A DNA stretch of 54,629 nt, taken from positions 3,039,944 to 3,094,572 of the forward strand of contig NZ_CM001857.1 of the NCBI RefSeq assembly GCF_000400505.1. Direction: 5' to 3'. Source of the stretch: Musicola paradisiaca NCPPB 2511 (GTDB lineage: Bacteria; Pseudomonadota; Gammaproteobacteria; Enterobacterales; Enterobacteriaceae). Positions 25,813 through 35,138 of this stretch are shown here, one piece after another; position 1 is the first letter of the stretch; the number at the start of each line of letters is the position of its first letter. A program made the translations under genes and the position numbers. Below the pieces are notes generated by a model that was not told the DNA's origin, did not search any database, and saw only the letters and a program-made list of their open reading frames with translations.

Positions 25813-27285
25813 ATGAAATTATCCAATGATTCGTTATCTCATCTGTCTCCGGACGTAGTCGTCCCCGATTATGACCGGACTACACTGAAAACACGCATCG
25901 TCCACCTGGGGTTCGGCGCCTTCCACCGCGCCCATCAGGCGGTCTATGCCGACCGTCTGGCGAAGGAGCACGCCAGCGACTGGGGCTATTGCGAAGTCAA
26001 TCTGATCGGCGGCGAACAACAGATTGATGACCTGCAACAACAGGATTTACTGTTCAGTGTCGCGGAAATGTCGCCAGAAGCCTGGCGTTGCCGCGTGGTC
26101 GGCGTCGTCCGACAGGCACTGCATGCCCAGACGGACGGCATCGAGGCCGTACTGACGGCGATGAGCCAAGCGGATGTCGCCATCGTCTCGCTCACCATCA
26201 CGGAGAAGGGGTATTGCCATGCTCCGGCCACCGGTAAACTGATGCTGGATCACCCGCTGATTGCCGCCGATCTGAGCCACCCGCACGCACCGGCATCAGC
26301 GCCCGGCGTTATCGTCGCCGCCCTCGCCCGTCGTAAAGCGGCGGGACTCCCCGCATTCAGCGTGATGTCCTGCGATAACATGCCGGAAAACGGCCACGTT
26401 ACCCGCAACGTAGTGCTGGCCTATGCCAACGCGGTCGATCCGGCGCTGGCAGTCTGGATCGAGCAACATGTCACCTTCCCATCCACCATGGTGGATCGCA
26501 TTGTGCCAGCGATAACACCCGAAACACTGGAACAAATTACATCATTGCTGGGTGTCGCTGATCCCGCGGGCGTCGCCTGTGAACCTTTCCTTCAATGGGT
26601 GATTGAAGATAACTTTGTTAACGGGCGCCCAGCCTGGGAGAAAGCCGGTGCCGAATTGGTACAGGATGTACTGCCTTATGAAGAGATGAAGCTGCGTATG
26701 CTGAACGGCAGCCACTCATTTCTCGCCTACCTGGGTTATCTGGCCGGTTATGCGCACATCAGCGACTGTATGCAGGATGAAGCACTGGTGAAGGCAGCCC
26801 ATCATTTGATGCTGCAAGAGCAGGCGCCAACCTTACGCACACAAGGGGTTGATCTGGCCGCCTATGCCGACGCACTGCTGCAACGCTATCGCAATACCGC
26901 GTTGAAACACCGCACCTGGCAAATCGCCATGGATGGTTCACAGAAACTGCCACAGCGCATGCTGGACTCCATCCGCTGGCATCTGGCGCATGGAAGCCAA
27001 TTCGAGATGCTGGCGCTGGGCGTCGCGGGCTGGATGCGCTATATCAACGGCATTGATGAACAAGGCAAGCCGATCGAGATCAGCGATCCGCTGAAAGAGA
27101 CGCTGGCGCAAACCGTCCACCACAGCGAGCAAGGCGCAGATCGCGTCCGGGCGCTGCTGACACTGGACGCCATTTTCGGCCGTGATCTCCCCGACGACAG
27201 CCGCTTTGTCCAGACAGTCACCCGTTACTCTCTGTCGCTGGTCAATCACGGCGTTCACGCCACACTGCGCTCGCTGGCGCTATAG
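25813..27285 (+). CDS. ydfI: Mannitol dehydrogenase family oxidoreductase (YdfI/fructuronate reductase type)
   Basis: 490 aa, starting 6 bp after the transporter. The N-terminal Rossmann domain has [19 protein letters not shown], and SCDNMPENG is typical of the family. The C-terminal catalytic domain has [20 protein letters not shown], whose conserved Lys and Asn-Gly-x-His take part in catalysis. Family members (UxuB, UxaB, YeiQ, YdfI) reduce fructuronate or tagaturonate to mannonate or altronate with NADH. In E. coli, ydfI belongs to the same cluster as rspA, rspB and rspR. It probably feeds the RspA substrate pool or runs in reverse as an oxidase of a hexonate. Confidence 0.88.
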   Translation: MKLSNDSLSHLSPDVVVPDYDRTTLKTRIVHLGFGAFHRAHQAVYADRLAKEHASDWGYCEVNLIGGEQQIDDLQQQDLLFSVAEMSPEAWRCRVVGVVRQALHAQTDGIEAVLTAMSQADVAIVSLTITEKGYCHAPATGKLMLDHPLIAADLSHPHAPASAPGVIVAALARRKAAGLPAFSVMSCDNMPENGHVTRNVVLAYANAVDPALAVWIEQHVTFPSTMVDRIVPAITPETLEQITSLLGVADPAGVACEPFLQWVIEDNFVNGRPAWEKAGAELVQDVLPYEEMKLRMLNGSHSFLAYLGYLAGYAHISDCMQDEALVKAAHHLMLQEQAPTLRTQGVDLAAYADALLQRYRNTALKHRTWQIAMDGSQKLPQRMLDSIRWHLAHGSQFEMLALGVAGWMRYINGIDEQGKPIEISDPLKETLAQTVHHSEQGADRVRALLTLDAIFGRDLPDDSRFVQTVTRYSLSLVNHGVHATLRSLAL

Positions 27286-27308
27286 CCTAGCAGGCGCAAC
27301 CGACGATC

Positions 27309-27329
27309 CGCGCCGCCGCCTGCGGCGCG
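27309..27329 (+). terminator. Hairpin after the ydfI-like gene
   Basis: CGCGCCGC (27309-27316) pairs perfectly with GCGGCGCG (27322-27329) around CGCCT, 24 bp after the stop codon. There is no T-run, so this is a candidate only. Confidence 0.45.
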
Positions 27330-27373
27330 CCCCCTTCACATTAAGCCTCACTTTCACATAGCGGGAAAATCAT

Positions 27374-27393
27374 GCGCCTTATGGATAAGGCGC
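27374..27393. promoter_or_regulatory. Perfect palindrome upstream of rspR
   Basis: GCGCCTTAT-GG-ATAAGGCGC is a perfect 9-bp inverted repeat located 51 bp before rspR. It could be an operator for RspR autoregulation or part of a terminator for the upstream gene; there is no T-run after it, which slightly favours an operator. Confidence 0.45.
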
Positions 27394-27443
27394 AGGTTAA
27401 CCATGTATCATGATGACAAACGGCTTAAATACACAATGGATGC

Positions 27444-28130
27444 ATGGATAACTACTCTCAAATCAACAGCAGCGAGCCTGTCAACCAGCAGATCTACCGC
27501 GTATTGCGCAAGGATATTGTGGAATGCACGATCCCACCGGGCAAGCTCTTGTCTGAAAAGGAAATATCGACACGTTTTTCCGTCTCCCGCCAACCGGTGC
27601 GTGAAGCCTTTATCAAGCTGGCGGAAGCTGGACTGGTGCAAATACTGCCGCAACGCGGCACCTTCGTGATGAAAATCTCCGAACAGCGCGTCGCCGATGC
27701 CCGTTTTATCCGTCAGGCGTTGGAGTGCGCGATTGTCCGCCGGGCGGCGGAATACATAACGGACGAGCAACTGCTGGTGCTGGAGCACAACCTCCGGCGG
27801 CAGGAGTTGGCGGCTCAGAACGAGCAGATCCGGGAATTTCTCAGCCTGGACGACGATTTCCACCAACTACTGACGCAAATCGCCCGCTGCCCGCTGGCCT
27901 GGGAAACCATCGAGTCCATCAAGGCCACCATGGACAGAGTGCGTTTCCTGAGCCTGAGCCAGGTATCGCCGCCGGTCAGCCTCATCCAGCAACATTACGT
28001 GATTTTCGATGCGCTGAAAGCCCGCGACCCGAACGCGGTGGAACAGGCCATGAACATACACCTGCAAGAAATGATTCACTCCATTACCCCCATCGCCGAG
28101 CAGAATCGGGACTGGTTTGAACATGCCTGA
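27444..28130 (+). CDS. rspR: GntR-family (FadR subfamily) regulator RspR
   Basis: 228 aa, the same length as E. coli RspR (YdfH). The N-terminal winged helix includes [20 protein letters not shown] and [19 protein letters not shown]. The FCD domain includes [29 protein letters not shown] and the C-terminal [20 protein letters not shown]. The metal-ligand pattern (Asp and His residues) is typical. It very likely controls rspA/rspB and the downstream transporter and dehydrogenase genes in response to a sugar acid. The start chosen is ATG 27444; upstream Shine-Dalgarno pairing is poor. Confidence 0.88.
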   Translation: MDNYSQINSSEPVNQQIYRVLRKDIVECTIPPGKLLSEKEISTRFSVSRQPVREAFIKLAEAGLVQILPQRGTFVMKISEQRVADARFIRQALECAIVRRAAEYITDEQLLVLEHNLRRQELAAQNEQIREFLSLDDDFHQLLTQIARCPLAWETIESIKATMDRVRFLSLSQVSPPVSLIQQHYVIFDALKARDPNAVEQAMNIHLQEMIHSITPIAEQNRDWFEHA

Positions 28131-28185
28131 CCGTTCAAGGTCTCGCATACCGCCTGAAACAACCGTAGGAAACACAAGGTAGAAC

Positions 28186-28689
28186 ATGAAAAAACTCATT
28201 AGCGCAATGTTCCTGTCGGCGGCACTGCTGCCCGCCACCACGCTGGCCGCCTGGCAAACCAAAGTGGAAGACGATGTCTTCACCGGCGGCAAAAAAGCCG
28301 CCATGGCGGTATTGACCGACGACAAATCCACCCAGCACGGCCTCATGTTCGAATGCAACAAAAACGACCTGTCGTTCGCCTATGTCGAAAAAGGCGCCTT
28401 CAAAGAAGCTAAAGCCAATATGGCAGCCGATCTGTTGATCAAGATCGATGAAGGCGAGGTCGTGACCCTGCCGATCGTCTACCAAAAACGCAATGATGAA
28501 TACGTACAGGGCAAAACCACCGACAAGGAAAAAATCGTTGCCGTCCTGAAACAGGCCAAAACGGCCAAAACCAAAATCCTCGTCGGTATTAAAGCCGGCG
28601 AGAAGAAAACCACCTTTGCCACCAGCGCCGCCAATGCTCAGACTTCCGTCGCCGCCTTCGTCAAAGCCTGCAACCTGAATCTCGGCTAA
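28186..28689 (+). CDS. Hypothetical exported protein
   Basis: 167 aa with a clear Sec signal peptide (MKKLISAMFLSAALLPATTL, cleaved near LA-AW). The mature part is lysine-rich, about 146 aa, with two cysteines (FECNKND near residue 64 and KACNLNLG at the C-terminus) that could form a disulfide in the periplasm. The pattern (aromatic start, beta-rich body, C-terminal FVKAC) resembles small invasion-associated or TagO-like periplasmic proteins, but I do not recognise a family. It is a single gene with a strong terminator. Confidence 0.78.
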   Translation: MKKLISAMFLSAALLPATTLAAWQTKVEDDVFTGGKKAAMAVLTDDKSTQHGLMFECNKNDLSFAYVEKGAFKEAKANMAADLLIKIDEGEVVTLPIVYQKRNDEYVQGKTTDKEKIVAVLKQAKTAKTKILVGIKAGEKKTTFATSAANAQTSVAAFVKACNLNLG

Positions 28690-28696
28690 AGTCCCC

Positions 28697-28733
28697 GTCG
28701 GCCTTCTCACCACCTAAAACCGGGAAGGCCGAC
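28697..28733. terminator. Strong hairpin terminator between the exported protein gene and hutU
   Basis: GTCGGCCTTC (28697-28706) and GAAGGCCGAC (28724-28733) form a perfect 10-bp stem followed by GTTTCTT. It lies just after the exported protein gene and between convergent genes, so it may also stop hutU transcription. Confidence 0.8.
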
Positions 28734-28755
28734 GTTTCTTCGTCAGAATGTACGG

Positions 28756-28799
28756 CGATGGTTTGCGACGATGGTTTGCGACGATGGTTTGCGGCGATG
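28756..28799. repeat. 13-bp tandem repeat
   Basis: CGATGGTTTGCGA is repeated three times head to tail (28756-28768, 28769-28781, 28782-28794 with one change), followed by a partial CGATG. It lies between the terminator and the hutU stop. No function is apparent; it is a candidate for copy-number variation by replication slippage. Confidence 0.75.
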
Positions 28800-28824
28800 T
28801 CACCGCAAAACCCAATGCCGTCGA

Positions 28825-30510
28825 TCACTCACTTACCATCGGCAGATTCAATTGATGCGCCGCCGCACAGGACTTGGCGGTGCCGTAGCCGGCATCGGCA
28901 TGACGCATCACGCCGGTGGCCGGATCGTTCCACAGTACCCGCGCCAGCCGGACATCCGCCTGCTCACTGCCGTCGCAGACGATCACCACCCCGGCATGCT
29001 GGGAAAATCCCATCCCGACGCCGCCGCCGTGATGCAGGCTGACCCAGGTCGCGCCGCCCGCCGTGTTCAGCAGCGCATTGAGCAACGGCCAGTCGGAAAC
29101 AGCGTCGGAACCATCCTGCATCGCTTCCGTTTCCCGGTTGGGCGAAGCGACCGAACCGCAGTCAAGATGGTCGCGGCCAATCACGACCGGCGCTTTCAAC
29201 TCGCCATTGCGCACCATTTCATTGAACGCCAGCCCAGCCAGATGACGCTCGCCCAGCCCCAGCCAGCAAATGCGCGACGGCAGCCCCTGAAAAGCGATGC
29301 GCTCCCGCGCCATATCCAGCCAGCGGTGCAAATGGTGATTATCCGGGAACAGCTCCTTCAGCTTGGCGTCGGTCTTGTAGATATCCTCCGGGTCGCCGGA
29401 CAGCGCCACCCAGCGGAACGGCCCCTTGCCTTCACAAAACAGCGGGCGGATATACGCCGGAACAAAGCCTGGGAAATCAAAGGCATTTTCGACACCCGCA
29501 TCGAAAGCGCGCTGGCGAATATTGTTACCGTAATCCACGGTGGGGATCCCCATATGGCAGAAATCCAGCATCGCCTGAACATGCGCCGCCATGGATGCGC
29601 AGGCGGCGCTCACCACCGCATCGGGATTATCGACGCGCTCCTGCTGCCAGCGCGCCACGCTCCAGCCTATCGGCAGATAGCCGTTGAGCGGGTCGTGCGC
29701 CGAGGTCTGGTCGGTGACGATATCCGGCCTCAGCCCCCCGGCGTTGGCGCGTTTCACCAGCTCCGGCAGCACCTCGGCGGCGTTACCCAGCAGGCCGACG
29801 GAAATGGCTTTTTTCTGCGCGCAGGCGTCGGCCATCATCGCCAACGCCTCGTCGATACTGTCGGTCTTGTAATCCAGGTAGCGGGTACGCAGCCGGAAAT
29901 CAATGCGGGATTCCTGACACTCCACCGCCAGCACGCTGGCGCCAGCCAGCACCCCGGCCAGCGGTTGGGCGCCGCCCATACCGCCGAGGCCGGCGGTGAG
30001 GATCCATTTGCCGCTCAAATCGCCGTTATAGTGCTGGCGCCCGGCTTCAGCGAAGGTTTCATAGGTACCCTGCACGATGCCCTGCGCGCCGATGTAAATC
30101 CAGGAACCGGCGGTCATCTGGCCGTACATCATCAGCCCGGCCTTATCCAGCGCGTGAAAGTGTTCCCAGGTGGCCCAGTGCGGCACCAGGTTGGAGTTGG
30201 CGATCAGCACGCGCGGCGCATCCGCATGGGTACGGAACACCCCCACGGGTTTACCGGACTGCACCAGCAAGGTTTCGTCCGCCTTCAACGCGCGTAGGCT
30301 GGCGAGAATGGCGTCAAAGCACGGCCAGTTACGGGCGGCTTTGCCGATGCCGCCGTACACCACCAGATCTTCCGGCCGCTCCGCCACATCCGGATCCAGG
30401 TTGTTCTGGATCATGCGGTAGGCGGCTTCAATCAGCCAGTTTTCACAATGCAGTTCGGTTCCCTGCGGGGCCCGCACCACGCGGGCCAAAGCGGTGGGTT
30501 GAGTTGTCAT
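28825..30510 (-). CDS. hutU: Urocanate hydratase
   Basis: 561 aa, the normal length. The NAD-binding segment [17 protein letters not shown] and the signature [18 protein letters not shown], with the active-site cysteine, are present. HutU adds water to urocanate using NAD+ as an electrophile, giving imidazolone propionate, the second step of histidine degradation in the cytoplasm. It lies 13 bp downstream of hutH on the same strand and shares the hutH promoter and operator. Confidence 0.97.
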   Translation of the reverse strand: MTTQPTALARVVRAPQGTELHCENWLIEAAYRMIQNNLDPDVAERPEDLVVYGGIGKAARNWPCFDAILASLRALKADETLLVQSGKPVGVFRTHADAPRVLIANSNLVPHWATWEHFHALDKAGLMMYGQMTAGSWIYIGAQGIVQGTYETFAEAGRQHYNGDLSGKWILTAGLGGMGGAQPLAGVLAGASVLAVECQESRIDFRLRTRYLDYKTDSIDEALAMMADACAQKKAISVGLLGNAAEVLPELVKRANAGGLRPDIVTDQTSAHDPLNGYLPIGWSVARWQQERVDNPDAVVSAACASMAAHVQAMLDFCHMGIPTVDYGNNIRQRAFDAGVENAFDFPGFVPAYIRPLFCEGKGPFRWVALSGDPEDIYKTDAKLKELFPDNHHLHRWLDMARERIAFQGLPSRICWLGLGERHLAGLAFNEMVRNGELKAPVVIGRDHLDCGSVASPNRETEAMQDGSDAVSDWPLLNALLNTAGGATWVSLHHGGGVGMGFSQHAGVVIVCDGSEQADVRLARVLWNDPATGVMRHADAGYGTAKSCAAAHQLNLPMVSE

Positions 30511-30523
30511 GGCAAATTCCTTA

Positions 30524-32080
30524 TCAGGCGTGCGCCGCTACAGCGGCATAACTGGGTAACAAGGTGAAGATAGGCGTCGGCCAACGGCCGCTGCCGGCCC
30601 ACTGACGCATCCGTTCAATATCCGTCGCCATCAGGCGATCGCTATCAAGAAACGCCACCCGCTCCCGCAGTTGCAGCAATTCCTGCTCCAGCAGCGGCGA
30701 GCTCTTCAGCGGCCGGTGAAAATCGATGCCCTGCGCGGCGGCCATCGCCTCGATGCCTACGACGGTGGCGGTGTTGAAGCACATGCTGCCGAGACGGCGG
30801 GCGGCGTAGGTCGCCATCGAGACATGGTCTTCCTGATTGGCGGACGTCGGCAGGCTGTCCACGCTGCCGGGATGAGCCAGCGATTTGTTCTCCGACGCCA
30901 GCGCGGCGGCAGTGACCTGTGCAATCATGAATCCGGAGTTGACGCCGCCGTCGTTCACCAGAAACGGCGGCAGGCCGGACAGCGCGCTGTCCAGCAGCAG
31001 CGCCATGCGGCGCTCGGAAATGGCGCCGATTTCCGCGACGGCCAGCGCGATAATATCCGCCGCGAACGCCACCGGTTCGGCGTGGAAGTTACCGCCGGAA
31101 ATCACTTCTTCCGTTTCCGGGAAAACCAGCGGGTTATCAGAGGCGGCATTCGCCTCGATCTGCAAAATGCGTGCGGCGTGGTTAAGGTTGTCGAGGCAGG
31201 CGCCCATCACCTGCGGCACGCAACGGATGGAATAGGGATCCTGCACCCGGCCGCAATTCACATGCGACTGTAATATTTCGCTGTCCGCCAACAGCTCGCT
31301 GACGGCAGCCGCCACGGCGATCTGCCCGGCCTGGCCGCGCGCCTGATGGATACGGGCGTCAAACGGTTTGACCGACCCTTTGATGGCTTCCAGCGACAAC
31401 GCGCCCGCCACCAGACCGGCGGCAAACACGTTTTCCGCTTCGAACAACCCGCGCAGCGCCAGCGAGGTGGAAACCTGCGTACCGTTAAGCAGCGCCAGCC
31501 CCTCTTTCGGCCCCAGCACTAACGGCTCGACGCCGGCCAGCGCCAGCCCATCCCGCGCCGGGATCAGCGCGCCATTGACCCGTACCTGGCCTTCCCCCAG
31601 CAGCATCAGCGACAAATGCGCCAGCGGCGCCAGATCGCCGGATGCGCCCACCGAGCCCTTTTCCGGTACGCAGGGCATCACTCCGGCGTTGAACAGCGCC
31701 AGCAGCGTGTCAATCACCCGCATCCGTACCCCGGAGTGCCCGCGCGCCAAACTGACCACCTTGGTCGCCATCACCAAACGCAGCACATCGTCCGGCAACA
31801 GTTCGCCGACCCCCACGCTGTGCGATAGCACCAGATTGCGTTGCAGTTCCGCCAGCCGATCCGCCGGAATGCGCGTTTGCGCCAGCTTGCCGAAACCGGT
31901 ATTGATGCCGTAGACCACCCGGCCCTGCGCCACGATGTTTTGCACCGTCTCCTGCGCGGCCTCAATGGCGGCGCGCGCCGGCTCCGCCAGCGTCAGCGTG
32001 ACATTGCCGTGGTAAATGGCGCGCAGCGTGGCGAGATCCACCGCGCCGGGCGTCAGGCAATAACTTGGGATGTGCGACAT
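30524..32080 (-). CDS. hutH: Histidine ammonia-lyase
   Basis: 518 aa. The MIO-forming triad is intact in [15 protein letters not shown]. Other active-site parts are [15 protein letters not shown] near the N-terminus, [29 protein letters not shown], and NQEDHVSM near the C-terminus. It removes ammonia from L-histidine to give urocanate. It is the first gene of the hutH-hutU unit, preceded by a HutC-type operator at 32089-32102. It serves as an internal reference for the MIO-less paralogue at 36902-38404. Confidence 0.97.
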   Translation of the reverse strand: MSHIPSYCLTPGAVDLATLRAIYHGNVTLTLAEPARAAIEAAQETVQNIVAQGRVVYGINTGFGKLAQTRIPADRLAELQRNLVLSHSVGVGELLPDDVLRLVMATKVVSLARGHSGVRMRVIDTLLALFNAGVMPCVPEKGSVGASGDLAPLAHLSLMLLGEGQVRVNGALIPARDGLALAGVEPLVLGPKEGLALLNGTQVSTSLALRGLFEAENVFAAGLVAGALSLEAIKGSVKPFDARIHQARGQAGQIAVAAAVSELLADSEILQSHVNCGRVQDPYSIRCVPQVMGACLDNLNHAARILQIEANAASDNPLVFPETEEVISGGNFHAEPVAFAADIIALAVAEIGAISERRMALLLDSALSGLPPFLVNDGGVNSGFMIAQVTAAALASENKSLAHPGSVDSLPTSANQEDHVSMATYAARRLGSMCFNTATVVGIEAMAAAQGIDFHRPLKSSPLLEQELLQLRERVAFLDSDRLMATDIERMRQWAGSGRWPTPIFTLLPSYAAVAAHA

Positions 32081-32088
32081 AATCTAAT

Positions 32089-32102
32089 CCTGTATATACA
32101 AG
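32089..32102. promoter_or_regulatory. HutC operator upstream of hutHU
   Basis: CCTGTATATACAAG is a near-palindrome of the form shared by six regions in this cluster (core CTTGT-MTATACAAG). It ends 9 bp upstream of the hutH start, where bound repressor would block transcription or early elongation. Confidence 0.72.
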
Positions 32103-32318
32103 TATGAATAAAAAAAATGCGGCCCTGTCAGTGATACACGCCGATGCAGCATCCGGCAAGCGCCATGAGACACACCACCGGAAACGCCGCCCCCTGCATT
32201 TCCCCGCCGGCCGGACTTAGGCCAACGCATGCCCCGGCCACAAACCTATTCCGGCTGACCGGGAGCGCGGAAGATCCGCAGCCTCCCGGCATGGATTCCC
32301 GCGTCGGACGGCCCGGCG

Positions 32319-33104
32319 TCAATGCGCCAGCGCCTGCAGGGTCTCACTGCGAATTTCTTCGGTAATACGCGCCTTGAGCGCCATAAACGCCGGCGAGGTC
32401 TTTAGGGTATAGTCTCTGGGCCAGGGAAAATCCACCGCCACTTCGTCTTTGATCCGGCCCGGTCGGGCGCTGAAAATCGCCACCCGGTTCGCCATGAAAA
32501 TCGCTTCATCGATATCATGGGTGACGAACAGTACCGTTTTGCGCGACGCTTCCCACACCGACAGCAACAACTCCTGCATCATCACCCGCGTCTGGTTATC
32601 CAGCGCGCCGAACGGTTCATCCATCAACAACACCTTGGGATCATTGGCTAACGCACGGGCGATAGCCGTGCGCTGCTGCATCCCGCCGGACAACTGGCGC
32701 GGATAGTGATGTTCAAAACCGCGCAACCCCACCTGATGAATGTAGTAATCGCTGCGCGCTTGCTGCTGCGCCTTGCTGATGCCGCGCTCTTGCAGGCCGA
32801 AACAGATGTTCTCCCGCACCGTGAGCCACGGAAACAGCGTATAGCTCTGAAACACCATGCCGCGATCGGCGCCGGGGCCGTCCACCAGTCGCCCATCCAG
32901 CCACACTTCGCCGCGATCCGGCGCGTCCAGCCCGGCGATAATGCGCAACAGCGTCGATTTGCCGCAGCCGGAAGGCCCCAGAATGGTGATGAAGTCGTTC
33001 TCATTCACCTGATAGTCGATCGGTTGCAGCGCCTGTACCCGTTCCCCCTTCGGACTGGTGAACACCCGCTCGACCTGACGAATCGATAATTTGCTGTATT
33101 TCAT
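32319..33104 (-). CDS. NitT/TauT-type ABC transporter ATP-binding protein
   Basis: 261 aa. Walker A is GPSGCGKST, the ABC signature LSGGMQQRTAIARALAND, Walker B VLLMDEPFGALDNQT, and the switch histidine lies in FVTHDIDEAIF. Family features match SsuB/TauB/NrtD ATPases. It overlaps the permease gene by 4 bp and is the last gene of a three-gene leftward importer operon with a HutC operator at its head. The substrate is therefore probably a histidine-related compound rather than a sulfonate. Confidence 0.92.
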   Translation of the reverse strand: MKYSKLSIRQVERVFTSPKGERVQALQPIDYQVNENDFITILGPSGCGKSTLLRIIAGLDAPDRGEVWLDGRLVDGPGADRGMVFQSYTLFPWLTVRENICFGLQERGISKAQQQARSDYYIHQVGLRGFEHHYPRQLSGGMQQRTAIARALANDPKVLLMDEPFGALDNQTRVMMQELLLSVWEASRKTVLFVTHDIDEAIFMANRVAIFSARPGRIKDEVAVDFPWPRDYTLKTSPAFMALKARITEEIRSETLQALAH

Positions 33105-33949
33105 CGCACGCTCCAGGCAAACAGCCGGCGGTTAAGCGCCTTGAATAACATGTCCGACAGCAGGCCGATCACCCCGATCACAATAATGCCGAAGATAATC
33201 TGCCCGGTATTCAGCAACGCCTGGCTGTCGACGATCATGTGGCCGATACCGCTGGAGGCGCCGATCAGCTCCGCCACGATCACATAAGTCCAGGCCCAGC
33301 CCAGCACCAGCCGCAGCAGTTCGGCGATATCCGGCGCGGAACCGGGGATCAGCACCCGCAGCACCACGCTACGGCTGGAACAGCCCAGCGTGTAAGCGGC
33401 CTCCACCAGATCGCGGCGAGCGGTGCCGACGCTGACCGCCACCATCAGCACTATCTGAAAGAACGAGCCGATAAAAATCACCAGCACCTTCTGCATTTCG
33501 CCAATACCGGCCCACAGGATCAGCAACGGCACGAAGGCGGACGCAGGCAGATAACGGCAAAAAGAGACGAACGGCTCGAAGAAGGCTTCCACCAGTTTGT
33601 AGGCGCCCATCAGGATCCCCAACGGCACGCCGATCAGCGCCGCCAGCAGAAACCCCGCCACCACCCGCATCACCGTCATGCCGATATCCTGAGTGAAGTC
33701 GTAGTCGGTAAACAGCAACACACCTTCGCGCAGCATGGTGAACGGGTCGGCCAGGAAGGTGACAGGCACCCATCCGCCCAGCGTCACGCCGCCCCATATA
33801 CCGAAAAACAGTACAAAAAAACCGACGCCCAACGTCCAACGCAGGCGGTAGGATACCGGCCGCAGCGGCACCATCAGCGGATGGTGCGAAGGGCGCGGCG
33901 CATCCGGCAAGGCGGCGGGCGCCGCGTCCGTGCGGGTAAGGCTGTTCAT
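33101..33949 (-). CDS. NitT/TauT-type ABC transporter permease
   Basis: 282 aa from the ATG at 33949, chosen because GAAGGAAG lies 6 bp upstream; an in-frame ATG at 33964 has no such signal. Six membrane segments are predicted, with a first helix near 35-55. The EAA-type loop is DLVEAAYTLGCSSRSVVLRV and there is a conserved FVPLLILWAGIGEMQKVLV stretch, as in SsuC/TauC. It forms the channel for the binding protein 19 bp upstream. Confidence 0.92.
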   Translation of the reverse strand: MNSLTRTDAAPAALPDAPRPSHHPLMVPLRPVSYRLRWTLGVGFFVLFFGIWGGVTLGGWVPVTFLADPFTMLREGVLLFTDYDFTQDIGMTVMRVVAGFLLAALIGVPLGILMGAYKLVEAFFEPFVSFCRYLPASAFVPLLILWAGIGEMQKVLVIFIGSFFQIVLMVAVSVGTARRDLVEAAYTLGCSSRSVVLRVLIPGSAPDIAELLRLVLGWAWTYVIVAELIGASSGIGHMIVDSQALLNTGQIIFGIIVIGVIGLLSDMLFKALNRRLFAWSVR

Positions 33950-33968
33950 ATCCGCTTCCTTCATCGGT

Positions 33969-34931
33969 TTATTTCACATAGCTGGCGTCATACAGCGCCG
34001 AAAGATCCGGTTTCTGGCGAATCACTTTGGCCTCCAGCAACAGCTTGGCGGCTTCTTCGCTGAATTTGGCGATCTCGCCGCTGAAGAACACGCGGTTCTG
34101 CTCGCGATCCTGCCAACGCAAATACTGGGCCGACTGGGCGAACGCCTTGCCGCTCGATTTCACCGCCGCGCCCATGATGTCGTAGGATTTGTCCGGCTGG
34201 GATTTGATCATATCCAGCGCATCGAAATAGCTTTCCACCAACGCTTTTCCCACCTGCGGGTGTTGTTTCAGGAAGTCAGGCGTGCAACCCAAGGTGTCCA
34301 TCACCATCGGATAGTCCAGCGTGGTGGCGATAATTTTACCTTTGTCCGGCTGTTGACGAATGGTGGACAGGTAGGGTTCGTAGCTCATCGCCGCGTCGTT
34401 CTGACCGGCGACGAACGCCTGCGCCGAAGCCTGCGGCGACAAGGTGGCGACTTTCACATCTTTGATGCTCATGCCGTTTTTATCCAAAATCCACGCCAGC
34501 GCGAAATAAGGCGAGGTACCCGGCGCGTCCACACCGATGGTTTTCCCCTTCAGGTCGCGCACACTTTTAACATCGTTGCGTACCGCCAGGCCGTCCGCGC
34601 CGTAGGATTTATCCAGCTGGACGATCTGTTTGAGCCTCACGCCAGCCGCGGCCCAGGATACATAGGTCTCCACCGTGGTAGCGGCGCACTGGATGGCGCC
34701 GGACGCCACCGCCAGATGCCGGTCTTTCTGCGGGATCATTTTCAAATCCACCTTCAGGCCGTGTTTCTGAAAAATACCCGCCTTATCCGCCAGCGTCAGC
34801 GGGGCAAAGCCGATCCATCCAGAAATGCCGATCGCCACCGGCGTCTCTTCGGCATGAACCCACGGGGCGGCAGATAGACAGACGGCAATCAGGGAAAGTT
34901 TCCAACCGGCATGGCGTAATGCTGCACTCAT
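33969..34931 (-). CDS. NitT/TauT-type periplasmic substrate-binding protein
   Basis: 320 aa from the ATG at 34931 (GCAGGAAC just upstream); the frame is open to 34964. Signal peptide about 26 residues ending WVHA-EE. The mature domain has VAIGISGWIGFAPLTLADKA, LKVDLKMIPQKDRHLAVASG and LKGKTIGVDAPGTSPYFALA, typical of SsuA/TauA/ThiY-like binding proteins. It heads the importer operon. The HutC operator at 34975-34988 places it in the hut regulon, so histidine, urocanate or a related imidazole compound is the likely ligand (inference). Confidence 0.9.
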   Translation of the reverse strand: MSAALRHAGWKLSLIAVCLSAAPWVHAEETPVAIGISGWIGFAPLTLADKAGIFQKHGLKVDLKMIPQKDRHLAVASGAIQCAATTVETYVSWAAAGVRLKQIVQLDKSYGADGLAVRNDVKSVRDLKGKTIGVDAPGTSPYFALAWILDKNGMSIKDVKVATLSPQASAQAFVAGQNDAAMSYEPYLSTIRQQPDKGKIIATTLDYPMVMDTLGCTPDFLKQHPQVGKALVESYFDALDMIKSQPDKSYDIMGAAVKSSGKAFAQSAQYLRWQDREQNRVFFSGEIAKFSEEAAKLLLEAKVIRQKPDLSALYDASYVK

Positions 34932-34974
34932 GTTCCTGCTCCTGTCGTGAAGGGTGTGATTCAAAGTGTATAAT

Positions 34975-34988
34975 CTTGTCTATACAAG
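34975..34988. promoter_or_regulatory. HutC operator upstream of the NitT/TauT-type importer
   Basis: CTTGTCTATACAAG, the best match to the shared operator in the window, lies 44 bp upstream of the binding-protein start and overlaps a TATAAT-like sequence (34968-34973 region). Confidence 0.78.
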
Positions 34989-35106
34989 CAATGGCTATGC
35001 CAGTTTGGATCAACACCCAATAATCGCCGGAACAGGCGTGCCCGGCTGGATACCGGCCTCTTCCAGACGCAGCATCCCGGCGCGCCGGGCGACGCAAACA
35101 TGAGCC

Positions 35107-35129
35107 AAAACGGTGCATTGCACCGTTTT
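35107..35129 (-). terminator. Terminator of the ClpP-like gene
   Basis: AAAACGGTGC (35107-35116), ATT loop, GCACCGTTTT (35120-35129): a perfect 10-bp stem with A and T tracts on both sides, 10 bp beyond the ClpP-like stop. It can work in both directions and separates this gene from the importer operon. Confidence 0.8.
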
Positions 35130-35138
35130 CAGCCAACC

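Noticed and set aside
28771-30297. Long rightward frame (508 codons) opposite hutU
   Set aside because: Shadow of the well-supported hutU gene; composition typical of antisense frames.
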